NCBI GenBank assembly: GCA_964625325.1
Contig: CAZVBA010000009.1
Span: 1-23,041, forward strand
DNA length: 23,041 bases
Origin: CAZILM01 sp964625325
GTDB taxonomy: Bacteria; Patescibacteriota; Saccharimonadia; Saccharimonadales; CAYVSP01
Direction: 5' to 3'
Shown here: positions 1 through 7,629 of the stretch, in pieces
Layout: the number at the start of each line of letters is the position of its first letter
Position numbering within the stretch: position 1 is the first letter of the stretch
The notes under the pieces: model-generated
Database searches by the model: none
Told to the model about the DNA's origin: nothing
The model's input: the letters and a program-made list of their open reading frames with translations, nothing else
Position numbers and translations under genes: made by a program

Positions 1-1131
1 GACCAGCTGCTGGGCTTTTCAGAGGAGCTGCAGCGGGCCGCCGGGTTTGAAAAGGTTTCGATACCACACATCACCAAAGAACAGCTCTACAAGACGTCAG
101 GACACTGGGACAAGTTCGGCGACGAACTATTCCTGGTTAAAAGTCAGGAAACTAAAGATCAGTTCGTGCTAAAGCCCATGAACTGCCCGCACCATATCCA
201 GATATATGCCGCTCGACCGCGCAGTTATCGTGAGTTGCCGATCCGTTATATGGAATCGACGGTGCAGTATCGCGATGAGAAGAAGGGTGAGTTAAACGGC
301 CTGATGCGGGTACGGGCGATTTCTATCGATGACGCCCATATCTTCTGTAGCCTGGACCAGATAGAAGCCGAATTCACGGCCATCATGAACATGATTAAGG
401 ACATGTACAGCGTGTTCGATATGAAGTTTAAGGCCCGACTGTCCTTTAGAGATGATTCCAAAGCTTACCTCGGCCACAAAGAGGTGTGGGAGCGCGCCCA
501 GACAACCATTGAGGCCGTGGCCAAGAAGCTTGAGCTGGATTACGTCGTCGCCGAAGGCGAAGCGGCATTTTATGGACCGAAGATAGACATAATGGTTGTA
601 GATTCGTTAGGCCGGGAGTGGCAGTGCGCCACCGAACAGCTGGACTTTGTCATGCCCGAGCGCTTTGAGCTCACCTATATAGACCACGACGGCAGCGACC
701 AACAGCCGGTCATGATACATAAGGCACTGCTTGGTTCGGTTGAGCGCTTTCTGGCGGTCTACATCGAGCATACGGCCGGTAAGTTTCCGGTCTGGCTGGC
801 GCCGGAGCAGATTCGCATTGCCACGCTCAACCAAGATGACAACGTCGTAAAGTACGCGCAAAAAATTGCCGATGAAGCCAAAGAGCTTGGCCTGCGGGCC
901 ACGCTTGACGACACTAACGAATCGGTCGGCAAGAAAATCCGCGAAGCTGAGATTATGAAAGTGCCGTACACGGTTGTCATTGGCGAGAAGGAAATTGAAA
1001 GCGGTGAAGTGGTGCCGCGGGTTAGAGCTGATATGGAAGTCAAAAAGCCGCACGAAGCCCACGCTATAGCCGACTTTCTCAAGACCGTCGCCCACGAAGC
1101 CAAAGGCCGCGTCACCAAAACCTCCCTGTAA
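1..1131 (+). CDS. thrS: Threonyl-tRNA synthetase, 3' part (5' end outside window)
   Basis: This class II aminoacyl-tRNA synthetase charges tRNA-Thr in the cytoplasm. The open frame is already running at base 1, so the N-terminal TGS and editing domains are missing. Visible are the catalytic-core segments around MNCPHH (residues from base 175), the RDDS and MIHKALLGSVERF segments, and the C-terminal anticodon-binding domain. The Cys of MNCPHH and the His residues in the AHIFC and MIHKALLG segments fit the three zinc ligands of the family. The first ATG inside the window (166) lies within MNCP and is not a real start. The stop is TAA at 1129-1131. It is followed by a 53-base gap containing a possible promoter for the next gene. 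The family assignment is secure. Confidence 0.97.
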   Translation, partial: DQLLGFSEELQRAAGFEKVSIPHITKEQLYKTSGHWDKFGDELFLVKSQETKDQFVLKPMNCPHHIQIYAARPRSYRELPIRYMESTVQYRDEKKGELNGLMRVRAISIDDAHIFCSLDQIEAEFTAIMNMIKDMYSVFDMKFKARLSFRDDSKAYLGHKEVWERAQTTIEAVAKKLELDYVVAEGEAAFYGPKIDIMVVDSLGREWQCATEQLDFVMPERFELTYIDHDGSDQQPVMIHKALLGSVERFLAVYIEHTAGKFPVWLAPEQIRIATLNQDDNVVKYAQKIADEAKELGLRATLDDTNESVGKKIREAEIMKVPYTVVIGEKEIESGEVVPRVRADMEVKKPHEAHAIADFLKTVAHEAKGRVTKTSL

Positions 1132-1184
1132 ACCCTTATGTTTTGTGCCACTAGATAAGCTAGAATGGTATTAAAGGATAAGTC

Positions 1185-1796
1185 ATGCTTGTACTGCCAG
1201 AAGAACTGATTGATATTGATGATGTCATGGTGAAGCACGTCGAAGGCTTCATTGCTTGGAATAATGCTCAGGAGTGGGCTGGCGAGAAGCAGCTGACATT
1301 CGAGGACTACACCGAGTTCTGGGACGAGTTATGGGGCGTCGACGCCGAAGAGGGTGAGCGACGGCGTAGACTTTTCTTTACGCCCGAAATTGTCGGTGCC
1401 TTTGAGGTGGTCGAGGAGGCAAGGCTCTTCATCCCCAAACTGGCTGAAGTCAGGCGATTGACGCCGACGACGGCCCGGCGTGAAAGTCTCAAAGGAGTCA
1501 CCGAGTTTGTTTTAGACCACATAGCGCCCGGCTGTTTCACTGAAGTTATCTGCACCACCTATTTTGAGGACGGTCAGAAAATCCGGCTTAGCAAGGCCGA
1601 TATCTGTGTAGAGCGGGGCGCTGAAGGCGTCATCGATGACCAGCTGAAGACTTGCCTGGGTGTGGCGGCTGTCGACAAACGAGCCATATTGTTTGGCGAA
1701 TACCCCTGGAATCGCTCAACTCAACCATTACCTGACAACGTCATACCGCTGCCTGATTGGTACGCCCTGGGAGATCATTTTGGTGTCATCGCGTAA
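1185..1796 (+). CDS. HAD-like 5'(3')-nucleotidase-type hydrolase, copy 1
   Basis: This 203-aa protein resembles the HAD superfamily of 5'(3')-deoxyribonucleotidase-like phosphatases. Motif I is the DIDDV stretch close to the N terminus. A TTARR segment fits motif II, a Lys in LSKAD fits motif III, and VIDDQ fits the motif IV acidic pair, so the catalytic set looks complete. It is collinear with the next gene along its whole length (shared WGVD, FGEYPWN and IDD blocks), which makes the pair a tandem duplication. The ATG at 1185 is supported by AAGGA at 1175-1179 with 5-6 bases of spacing. A TAGAAT hexamer at 1161-1166 could be a -10 box. Substrate unknown. Motif I begins only about 10 residues in, which is a short N terminus for this fold. 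Confidence 0.8.
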   Translation: MLVLPEELIDIDDVMVKHVEGFIAWNNAQEWAGEKQLTFEDYTEFWDELWGVDAEEGERRRRLFFTPEIVGAFEVVEEARLFIPKLAEVRRLTPTTARRESLKGVTEFVLDHIAPGCFTEVICTTYFEDGQKIRLSKADICVERGAEGVIDDQLKTCLGVAAVDKRAILFGEYPWNRSTQPLPDNVIPLPDWYALGDHFGVIA

Positions 1797-2400
1797 AACC
1801 ATAGCAATTGATATTGACGACGTTTTATCTTCTCAGGTTCGGGCAATTATAGCTTTTTCAAACGAGAAGTACGGCACAAGTCTTGTCTGGTCCGATTTTC
1901 AGAAAAAGGGACCCTTCTGGGGTTACTGGGAGCAGGTTTGGGGAGTGGATGAAAAAGAAGGTAAGCGTAGGCTTGAGGAATTTTTTAGGGATGGCTACCA
2001 AAGTAGCCAACCTTTAATGCCGTACGTAATAGGAGTACTTCGAAAACTTGAGAAGAACTATCACTTGGTTGTTGTTACTTCTAGACAGGATACCGATATC
2101 GAAGAAACTCACCAATGGCTTGATCATCATTTCCCGAAAATATTTAAACAAGTGGAATTTGTACAAGCTTGGAGCGGCGACAGAAAGACATCAAAAGCAA
2201 TAATTTGTAAGGAAATAGGTGCTGCTTACCTGATTGACGATAGTCTTGAACATTGCCGGTTGGCAGCCGAAGAAGGAATCCAGTCGTTGCTTTTTGGCGA
2301 ATATGGCTGGAACCGGGCCAAAAAATTACCTAGCAATGTTAGCCGTGTTAAAGATTGGCGGGAAGTAGAGGCCTATTTTGAGCATGCCACAAGCCAATAG
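1783..2400 (+). CDS. HAD-like 5'(3')-nucleotidase-type hydrolase, copy 2
   Basis: This is the second member of the tandem HAD pair, about 205 aa from the start chosen here. It has IDIDDVL (motif I), VVTSRQ (motif II), a SKA Lys (motif III) and LIDDS (motif IV), and it ends in the same FGEYGWN block as copy 1. I chose GTG 1783 because it has GGGAG at 1769-1773 about nine bases upstream, and the protein then begins just before motif I, as in copy 1. The longer frame from ATG 1660 would add 41 residues unrelated to the family and overlap copy 1 by 137 bases. With GTG 1783 the overlap is 14 bases, so the two are probably translationally coupled. Its base composition is visibly more A+T-rich than copy 1. 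Substrate unknown. Confidence 0.8.
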   Translation: MSSRKTIAIDIDDVLSSQVRAIIAFSNEKYGTSLVWSDFQKKGPFWGYWEQVWGVDEKEGKRRLEEFFRDGYQSSQPLMPYVIGVLRKLEKNYHLVVVTSRQDTDIEETHQWLDHHFPKIFKQVEFVQAWSGDRKTSKAIICKEIGAAYLIDDSLEHCRLAAEEGIQSLLFGEYGWNRAKKLPSNVSRVKDWREVEAYFEHATSQ

Positions 2401-2710
2401 CCAGTTTCGGGTACGTGTTCAAGCGCTTGTAGCCCAAATACCCAGGGGCCGAGTGATGACTTACGGTCAGATCGCAGCGTTGTGCGGCAGTCCGCGGGCT
2501 GCCAGAATTGTCGGCGGCATTGCGCACTACGGCGATGAGAGCTTGCCTTGGCAGCGAGTGGTCCATAAAGATGGCCGTTTGGCTGTCGGCTATCCGGGCG
2601 GTATCGAAGGTCAGAAACAGGTCCTGGCGGGTGAGGGTATAACGGTTGACGATGATTACCGGGTAGATGTCGCCAAACTGCAATGGTCCCCAGATGGTAT
2701 ACTCAGCTAA
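2384..2710 (+). CDS. Alkyltransferase-like (ATL) DNA-repair protein
   Basis: This 108-aa protein is the DNA-binding domain of the O6-alkylguanine-DNA alkyltransferase (Ogt/MGMT) family. VMTYGQIA followed by AARIVGG fits the helix-turn-helix and the Arg finger that helps flip the damaged base. The active-site motif, normally PCHR, reads LPWQRV here. Trp56 therefore replaces the alkyl-accepting Cys, which is the hallmark of ATL proteins such as E. coli YbaZ. These bind alkylated guanine without repairing it and hand the lesion to nucleotide excision repair. ATG 2384 is preferred; TTG 2378 is in frame two codons earlier. It overlaps the preceding HAD gene by 17 bases and lies nine bases before the SDR gene, so it belongs to the same operon. 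Confidence 0.88.
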   Translation: MPQANSQFRVRVQALVAQIPRGRVMTYGQIAALCGSPRAARIVGGIAHYGDESLPWQRVVHKDGRLAVGYPGGIEGQKQVLAGEGITVDDDYRVDVAKLQWSPDGILS

Positions 2711-2719
2711 GGAGAAACT

Positions 2720-3469
2720 ATGAGTAAACGGGTCGTAGTTATAACGGGTGGCGGTAGCGGTATGGGTCGTGCCATAGCGCACCGTTTTGCCGAAGCCGGT
2801 GATACCGTCTATATAATCGGTCGACGCCTGAAAAAACTTGAAGAGACGGCACGGGGTCATTCAGCGATTCATTGTGTCGAGGCTGACGCCACCGACGTTA
2901 AAGCAGTTGAAAGTGCTTGCCGGGCTATCCTGGGTAAACATAAGACAGTCGACATCCTAATCAATAATGCCGGCGGGGCCGGGCCGATTGAGCCTAATCG
3001 GTCACTCAGCGACAGTCTGGCGGCCTGGCAGGCAGTCATCAATAAGAACCTGACCACTGCATTCCTGATGACGCATGCTTTAAGGCCACATATTACCCGT
3101 CCGGGTGGGCGAATTATCTTTATCAGTTCGATTGCAGCCATAAGAGGCAGCGGACAGCCCGGTGGTGAAGGTTATGCGGCGGCCAAAGCAGGCCTACATG
3201 GCTTTATGAGAACCTTAGTTAGGCAGCTAAGCGCTGATGGCATAACTCTAAACACGATTGCGCCGGGTTTTATCGGCGATACTGAATTTTTCAAATCAAA
3301 AGCATTGCTCAAGCAGCGGGCCGCTGAGGCCAGTAAATCTATCCCTGTTGGTCGCGTCGGGACACCCGAAGAAATTGCCGCGGCGGCATTCTACTTGGCA
3401 TCGTCTGAAGCCGGCTTCGTGAATGGTGATATTTTGAATATCAATGGCGGCGTCCAGTTTGGTCGCTAA
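2720..3469 (+). CDS. Short-chain dehydrogenase/reductase (FabG-like)
   Basis: This 249-aa classical SDR oxidoreductase has a TGGGSGMGRA dinucleotide-binding loop near the N terminus, the LINNAGG motif around residue 85, catalytic Ser136/137 and the YAAAK motif with Tyr152 and Lys156. The Ser-to-Tyr spacing is about two residues longer than in FabG. The C-terminal NGDILNINGG block is typical of 3-oxoacyl-ACP reductase-like SDRs. GGAGAAA just before ATG 2720 is a good ribosome binding site. The gene overlaps miaA by 26 bases. Calling it FabG would be too specific: the fold and cofactor class are clear, the substrate is not. No other fatty-acid synthesis gene is in the window. Confidence 0.87.
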   Translation: MSKRVVVITGGGSGMGRAIAHRFAEAGDTVYIIGRRLKKLEETARGHSAIHCVEADATDVKAVESACRAILGKHKTVDILINNAGGAGPIEPNRSLSDSLAAWQAVINKNLTTAFLMTHALRPHITRPGGRIIFISSIAAIRGSGQPGGEGYAAAKAGLHGFMRTLVRQLSADGITLNTIAPGFIGDTEFFKSKALLKQRAAEASKSIPVGRVGTPEEIAAAAFYLASSEAGFVNGDILNINGGVQFGR

Positions 3470-4328
3470 ACCACTCCTGGTTATCGTCGGCGAAACAGGT
3501 AGTGGCAAGAGCGCCCTGGCAATGGAGTTGGCCGGGAAGTTCAACGGCGAAATCATTTGTGCTGATTCACGCACCGTTTACAAGGGTATGGATATCGGCA
3601 CCGCCAAACCTTCTACAGCTGACCAGGAACGAATACCGCACCATCTGCTAGATGTTGTGGCCGTTGACCAGCACTTTACGGCCGCCGACTTTAAGCGGTT
3701 GGCTAATGAAGCAATTGAGGACATTCGGGCGCGCGGAAAACTGCCCATCATGGTCGGCGGTACCGGTTTGTACATTGACTCGGTTATCTTTGACTACGAT
3801 TTTCGGCCGCCAGCCGACCCGGAACGTCGAGCTGAATTGGAAAAGCTGAGCGTAACCCAGTTGCAAGCCCAGTTAGAGGCTGAGGGTATATCTCTGCCGG
3901 CCAATGATAAGAACCCGCGCCATTTAATTAGAGCGCTGGAAAGTGGTGGCGTACCAGCCTACAAGCAAGCTCTGTTGCCATGGACGCTGGTCATTGGTCT
4001 GAGTGTAGAACGCGAAGAACTCACGCAGCGGCTGACCAAGCGTGTGCAACAGATGATTAAACAGGGCTTGTCTGATGAGGTAGAACAACTGACTAGACAA
4101 TACAATTGGGATGGCGAGGCGCTGAGTGCAGTTGGTTACCGCGAATGGCAGACATACTTTGTGGGCGATCAGAGCCTGGCGCAAACACAAGATTTGATCA
4201 TCAAAAATAGCCTGGCTTATGCCAAAAAACAGCGCACTTGGTTCAAACGAAACAAAAGTATTCAGTGGGTTTCGGACCCCAGTAGAGCTGTAGATATTAC
4301 GACAACGTTCTTGAACAAATTACAGTAG
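3444..4328 (+). CDS. miaA: tRNA dimethylallyltransferase
   Basis: MiaA transfers a dimethylallyl group to A37 of tRNAs that read UNN codons. The 294-aa product has the P-loop GETGSGKS near residue 17, the DSRTVYKGMDIGTAKP segment, HHLLDV, and GGTGLYIDS, all typical of the family. Its length is close to the usual 300 aa. The start is ATG 3444, inside the end of the SDR gene (26-base overlap). No strong SD is obvious, so coupling to SDR translation is likely. The C-terminal insertion region is retained (YAKKQRTWFKRN). The gene ends the thrS-to-miaA group; the next gene has its own promoter-like sequence. Confidence 0.95.
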   Translation: MAASSLVAKPLLVIVGETGSGKSALAMELAGKFNGEIICADSRTVYKGMDIGTAKPSTADQERIPHHLLDVVAVDQHFTAADFKRLANEAIEDIRARGKLPIMVGGTGLYIDSVIFDYDFRPPADPERRAELEKLSVTQLQAQLEAEGISLPANDKNPRHLIRALESGGVPAYKQALLPWTLVIGLSVEREELTQRLTKRVQQMIKQGLSDEVEQLTRQYNWDGEALSAVGYREWQTYFVGDQSLAQTQDLIIKNSLAYAKKQRTWFKRNKSIQWVSDPSRAVDITTTFLNKLQ

Positions 4329-4344
4329 TAATAGTTTAATTGTC

Positions 4345-4353
4345 TGCTACAAT
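4345..4353 (+). promoter_or_regulatory. Extended -10 promoter for the winged-helix gene
   Basis: TGCTACAAT is an extended -10 element (TGn plus TACAAT at 4348-4353). No good -35 is seen. Only six bases separate it from ATG 4360, so the predicted transcript begins at or next to the start codon. Confidence 0.6.
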
Positions 4354-4359
4354 GAGGAC

Positions 4360-4995
4360 ATGATCGAGCAACTTTTTGGGAGCAAAACGCGGGTCAAGCT
4401 GCTACAGCTTTTTTACGGTAACCCCAACCGCTCATTCTATGTCCGCGAAATTACTCGCAAGATTGATGAGCAAATCAACTCGGTCCGCCGCGAGCTGGCC
4501 AACCTGCTTAGCATCGGTATTATTTCATCCGACACCACCAACAATCGCCTGTACTACGAAGTTAATCAAGTTTACGAGTTCTATCAACCGCTATCGGCAA
4601 TCTTCGGCGGTAAAGCCGCCACACCAGTAGCCAAAGCGGCCGCCACTGATAACGAAACCAACGATATCCAGCAAATCGGCAACGTTGAATTGGCCATTTA
4701 CAGCGGCCAATTCACACGCGACGAGAGCGCCGGCGTGGATATAGTCATCGTCGGCGACGTCAACCAGACCCAGATGCACAAGTTCATAACTGAGCTGGAG
4801 GCCAAAGAGGGCAAAGAGATACGCTACGCCGTGATGCCGCTAGACGAGTATAAGTATCGGCTGCAAGTTAATGATCGTTTTTTGTCCAACGTGCTGGCCG
4901 CCAAGAAGCAAATCCTGATAGACAAGCACAATATGCTGACACCCAAACCCAAAGAGGCTAAAAATAGCAAAGAAAAGAAAGCGGTGGAGGCCTAA
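4360..4995 (+). CDS. Winged-helix transcriptional regulator with degenerate nucleotidyltransferase-like domain
   Basis: The N-terminal 75 residues form a winged helix-turn-helix (FYVREITRKIDEQINSVRRE as recognition region, then a NNRLYYEV wing), as in ArsR/MarR-like regulators. The middle part (SGQFTRDESAGVDIVIVGDV) resembles the start of a minimal nucleotidyltransferase fold. The strict GSxxRG...DxD signature is altered, so catalysis is doubtful. The C terminus is Lys/Glu-rich. It is followed after three bases by the metallo-beta-lactamase-fold gene, whose SD (GGAGG at 4986-4990) lies in its last codons, so the two form a two-gene operon. The promoter at 4345-4353 predicts a leaderless or nearly leaderless mRNA, although GAGG at 4354-4357 sits just before the ATG. 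Target genes unknown. Confidence 0.75.
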   Translation: MIEQLFGSKTRVKLLQLFYGNPNRSFYVREITRKIDEQINSVRRELANLLSIGIISSDTTNNRLYYEVNQVYEFYQPLSAIFGGKAATPVAKAAATDNETNDIQQIGNVELAIYSGQFTRDESAGVDIVIVGDVNQTQMHKFITELEAKEGKEIRYAVMPLDEYKYRLQVNDRFLSNVLAAKKQILIDKHNMLTPKPKEAKNSKEKKAVEA

Positions 4996-4998
4996 AGA

Positions 4999-5625
4999 GT
5001 GGAATTACAGTTTTACGGAGCCAACTGTTTAAGATTAGTTACTAAAAAAGCCAGACTGGTGGTGGATGACAACCTGGCCGATTTGGGCCAGAAGCCGGTC
5101 GCCAAAGCCGGTGATATTGCGCTGTTTACGGGCGTGTATTCACTGCCGGCCGCCGAAACCCAGCTGGTGATCGACCAGCCCGGTGAATACGAAGTCAGTG
5201 ATGTCTCCATCAAAGGTATTGCGGCTAGGGCCTACATGGACGAAGAAGGCCAGCACAGTGCTACCATCTATCGGCTGGAAGCCGATGATATCCGTGTCGG
5301 CATCGTCGGTCACATTTTCCCACAGCTATCCGATGCCCAGCTGGAAGCCCTCGGCACAATTGATGTTTTGATTATCCCGGTTGGCAATAGCGGCTACACC
5401 ATGGATGCCGTCGGTGCTCTCCACATTATCAAGGAAATTGAGCCCAAGCTGGTCATACCGACGCACTACGATGATAAGGGGCTGAAGTACCCCGTACCGC
5501 AAGCATCACTCGAAGAAGCCCTCAAAGGCCTGGCCATGGAGCCCAAAGAAACCGTACCGAAACTCAAAGTCAAACCGGCAGACCTGGCCGAAAATGCCGA
5601 ACTCATCGTCTTAGAACGCCAGTAA
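4999..5625 (+). CDS. Metallo-beta-lactamase-fold protein (UlaG-like) lacking the metal-binding motif
   Basis: This 208-aa protein has the layout of the UlaG-like branch of the MBL fold. It opens with MELQFYGANC, followed by the LVIDQPGEYEV segment and the C-terminal block TMDAVGALHIIKEIEPKLVIPTHYDD. The region where the family carries HxHxDH reads LFTGVYSLPAAE. The early GHSC/F position is GANC and the DP position is DD. The metal site therefore looks lost and the protein is probably not a hydrolase. GTG 4999 has a clear GGAGG eight bases upstream. It is cotranscribed with the winged-helix gene and meets rpmB tail to tail three bases on. Function unknown. Confidence 0.75.
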   Translation: MELQFYGANCLRLVTKKARLVVDDNLADLGQKPVAKAGDIALFTGVYSLPAAETQLVIDQPGEYEVSDVSIKGIAARAYMDEEGQHSATIYRLEADDIRVGIVGHIFPQLSDAQLEALGTIDVLIIPVGNSGYTMDAVGALHIIKEIEPKLVIPTHYDDKGLKYPVPQASLEEALKGLAMEPKETVPKLKVKPADLAENAELIVLERQ

Positions 5626-5628
5626 GTA

Positions 5629-5847
5629 TTATTTCTCGACAGTTTGCGGAGACGCGTTGGTGATAACACCTTGTTTCTTCAGTGTACGGATGTCTTGAGT
5701 ACTCAACTTCATCTTCACTTTTTTGCCGTCAATAACCAGTCGCTTAGTCTGAAGATTAGGTTTCCAGACCTTGTTGGTCTTCTTCTGGGAAAAGGGCACA
5801 TTATGACCGAATTGTTTGCCTTTGCCCGTTAAATCACTCTTTTGCAT
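5629..5847 (-). CDS. rpmB: Ribosomal protein bL28
   Basis: This 72-aa basic protein of the large ribosomal subunit has the family pattern TGKGKQFGHNVPFSQKKT near the N terminus, then KPNLQTKRL, and a final STQDIRTLKKQG helix. Length is normal for bL28. ATG at 5847-5845 is the only sensible start. There is no SD. A strong promoter at 5856-5884 places the start of transcription within about two bases of the ATG, so the mRNA is probably leaderless. It converges with the MBL-fold gene and diverges from the patatin gene. Confidence 0.93.
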   Translation of the reverse strand: MQKSDLTGKGKQFGHNVPFSQKKTNKVWKPNLQTKRLVIDGKKVKMKLSTQDIRTLKKQGVITNASPQTVEK

Positions 5848-5855
5848 AGAGTGTC

Positions 5856-5884
5856 AGTCTACCTTTTATCTCTGTTAAAGTCAA
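5856..5884 (-). promoter_or_regulatory. Sigma-70-type promoter of rpmB
   Basis: On the minus strand TTGACT (5884-5879) and TAGACT (5861-5856) are separated by exactly 17 bases. Eight bases separate the -10 from ATG 5847. The element is back to back with the patatin promoter. Confidence 0.75.
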
Positions 5885-5896
5885 CTATCATGAGTA

Positions 5897-5925
5897 TTGC
5901 TATACTTAACAAAGTATTTTATAAT
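5897..5925 (+). promoter_or_regulatory. Sigma-70-type promoter of the patatin-like gene
   Basis: TTGCTA (5897-5902) and a perfect TATAAT (5920-5925) have a 17-base spacer. The predicted transcription start near 5932 is about five bases before ATG 5937, leaving no room for an SD. Confidence 0.75.
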
Positions 5926-5936
5926 AATGCACCACG

Positions 5937-6962
5937 ATGAACAGTATTGAAGTTTTGCGACAACGACAGCTGGGAGGCTGGGCTCCAGGTGATGAAGACG
6001 GCAATAAACTATATGCCGCCGTTGATGGCGGCGGTATGGCTGGAGTTGTGAGTTTAGGCGCTGTTCACCAACTTGGAGAAATGGGTCTACTCGAACATTT
6101 TGATGGGTTTGCCGGTAGCTCAGCCGGAAGTCTGAATGCAGCTTATGGAATAACTGGCCAAACCGCCGCAGGTCGTGATGTCTATGTCGATTATTTGCCT
6201 GACAATAAATTTATGAGCTGGCTTCATCCTTTTGGTATAACCATCTGCGACGGTGACTGGCCACTTGGTGTTTTGCCACTGCCATATGTCGATATGAGTG
6301 TTCTACGTAGTGCTATCACAAAGTTTCAGCCGCTCGATACCGAAAAATTAATACATGATCCCAGAGAGTTAGCAATTGGAATGTCAAACTTACAGGCTGC
6401 AATCCCAGAAGTTAGTACAAACCACGATGAGGAATTTAGAGATAAGCCCGAGCATATAGTCTACGACCTTCTGGCAGCGTCTAATTTACCGTTCGGATTA
6501 ACTGGATTTAAGAGAGGTCAAGCACATTGGGATAGTAGTCTATTTTGGCCGAATACTGACTCAATCGCCAGAGAACGAGGAGCGACTCATATCATAAGCT
6601 TAGCAACTGGAAGCCAGCCAAAAAGAGTCACAAGTCCTGTACAAAAATTCGCTGACTATGCACAAGCTCGTTACTGTGAATATAAAGCTGGCGGATATTA
6701 TTATGATGGCAATGGGGCGGGTAGAAATAGATCCTACGACGCTGCTCGCTACAGGGATTTTATAAAAGGCAGGTATGTACTGGATAAAACTATTGAGGTC
6801 GAAGACACCACTATAACCAGAATTTATCCTTCAGGAGATAAGCTGCCAGGACGGCAAACAAAAAACAAAAAACTTCTATCAAAAGGCTTTAACGCCGGGC
6901 GGAGTGGTGTAGTTGCTGCCATAAAACCAGTCTTTATCGAGCAACCGGCAACTGTCTCTTAA
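5937..6962 (+). CDS. Patatin-like phospholipase
   Basis: This 341-aa patatin-family lipid acyl hydrolase carries DGGGMAG (residues 30-36) as the oxyanion-hole loop and GSSAG (60-64) with nucleophile Ser62. The catalytic Asp is probably Asp199 in HWDSSLFWPN. Two departures from the consensus are visible: the usual Arg in DGGGxRG is Ala35, and the usual DG[GA] is DSS. The middle and C-terminal parts are unremarkable, with no signal peptide or membrane segment, so a cytoplasmic location or an unusual secretion route is likely. The gene is noticeably more A+T-rich than its neighbours, which could reflect transfer. Its own promoter predicts a leaderless message. Substrate unknown. Confidence 0.85.
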   Translation: MNSIEVLRQRQLGGWAPGDEDGNKLYAAVDGGGMAGVVSLGAVHQLGEMGLLEHFDGFAGSSAGSLNAAYGITGQTAAGRDVYVDYLPDNKFMSWLHPFGITICDGDWPLGVLPLPYVDMSVLRSAITKFQPLDTEKLIHDPRELAIGMSNLQAAIPEVSTNHDEEFRDKPEHIVYDLLAASNLPFGLTGFKRGQAHWDSSLFWPNTDSIARERGATHIISLATGSQPKRVTSPVQKFADYAQARYCEYKAGGYYYDGNGAGRNRSYDAARYRDFIKGRYVLDKTIEVEDTTITRIYPSGDKLPGRQTKNKKLLSKGFNAGRSGVVAAIKPVFIEQPATVS

Positions 6963-6976
6963 GCTACAGAAAGCTG

Positions 6977-6982
6977 TATACT
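6977..6982 (+). promoter_or_regulatory. -10 element of the site-2-protease gene
   Basis: TATACT lies eight bases before ATG 6991, and no SD lies between. The -35 is weak. The position predicts a leaderless transcript. Confidence 0.45.
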
Positions 6983-6990
6983 TAAGTCTA

Positions 6991-7617
6991 ATGAACTTAA
7001 GTGGTTCCGACATTGTCATTATCATTCCAGTGCTGTTGGTGGCGATGAGTACGCACGAAGCCATGCACGCCTTTGCCGGCTTCTGGCTGGGTGATGACAC
7101 CGCCAAACGGGAAGGCCGCCTGAGCCTTAATCCCTTGCGTCATATTGACCCTGTTACCACCTTGTTGCTGCCGGTGGTTACTTTAGTTATCTTTGGTATA
7201 CCGCTACTGGCCGCCAAGCCGGTGCCGTTTAACCCTAACCGCGTGCGTTTTGACGAATACGGCGCCGCTCTGGTAGGCCTAGCCGGACCGTTGACCAATC
7301 TATTCCTAGCGGTGTTGGCAGCTGTATTCTTGGGTGGCATTGGTGGACAATTAGGCGCCGGCTTTGTACATGTGGCCAGAATCTTTATCTACCTTAATAT
7401 CGCCTTATTTGTCTTTAATATGATTCCGTTCCCACCGCTGGATGGATCGCGCCTTATCTATGCTTTGGCGCCGGAGCCAGTGCAGCGAGTCATGTATCAG
7501 ATTGAGTCTGGCGGTATTATGACCATACTTATCTTCCTGATGATATTTTTGTCCACCGGTTTGGGTAATATTATCGTGAATTTAGACCAAAGCCTGTTCC
7601 ACTTTTTGGTCAGGTAG
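6991..7617 (+). CDS. Site-2-protease-like M50 zinc metalloprotease
   Basis: This 208-aa integral membrane protein belongs to peptidase family M50 (site-2 protease, rhomboid-like placement of the active site in the membrane). HEAMH (residues 22-26) in the first hydrophobic segment is the HExxH zinc motif. NMIPFPPLDGSRL near residues 140-152 is the NPxPPLDG third-ligand motif. Several further hydrophobic segments are seen, with a conserved AGPLTNL turn. There is no PDZ domain, so it is a minimal S2P rather than RseP. It likely cleaves membrane-anchored peptides or regulators. A -10 box eight bases upstream suggests a leaderless mRNA. The stop overlaps the promoter of the following RNA candidate. 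Confidence 0.9.
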   Translation: MNLSGSDIVIIIPVLLVAMSTHEAMHAFAGFWLGDDTAKREGRLSLNPLRHIDPVTTLLLPVVTLVIFGIPLLAAKPVPFNPNRVRFDEYGAALVGLAGPLTNLFLAVLAAVFLGGIGGQLGAGFVHVARIFIYLNIALFVFNMIPFPPLDGSRLIYALAPEPVQRVMYQIESGGIMTILIFLMIFLSTGLGNIIVNLDQSLFHFLVR

Positions 7618-7623
7618 TATAAT
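7618..7623 (+). promoter_or_regulatory. -10 element of the structured-RNA candidate
   Basis: A perfect TATAAT starts right after the S2P stop codon. It predicts transcription from about 7630, one base before the first base-paired segment of the RNA candidate. The -35 is poor. Confidence 0.5.
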
Positions 7624-7629
7624 AGAGCC

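Noticed and set aside
607..1238. Long minus-strand frames opposite thrS
   Set aside because: They are shadows of the strongly supported thrS reading frame; no SD or family match.
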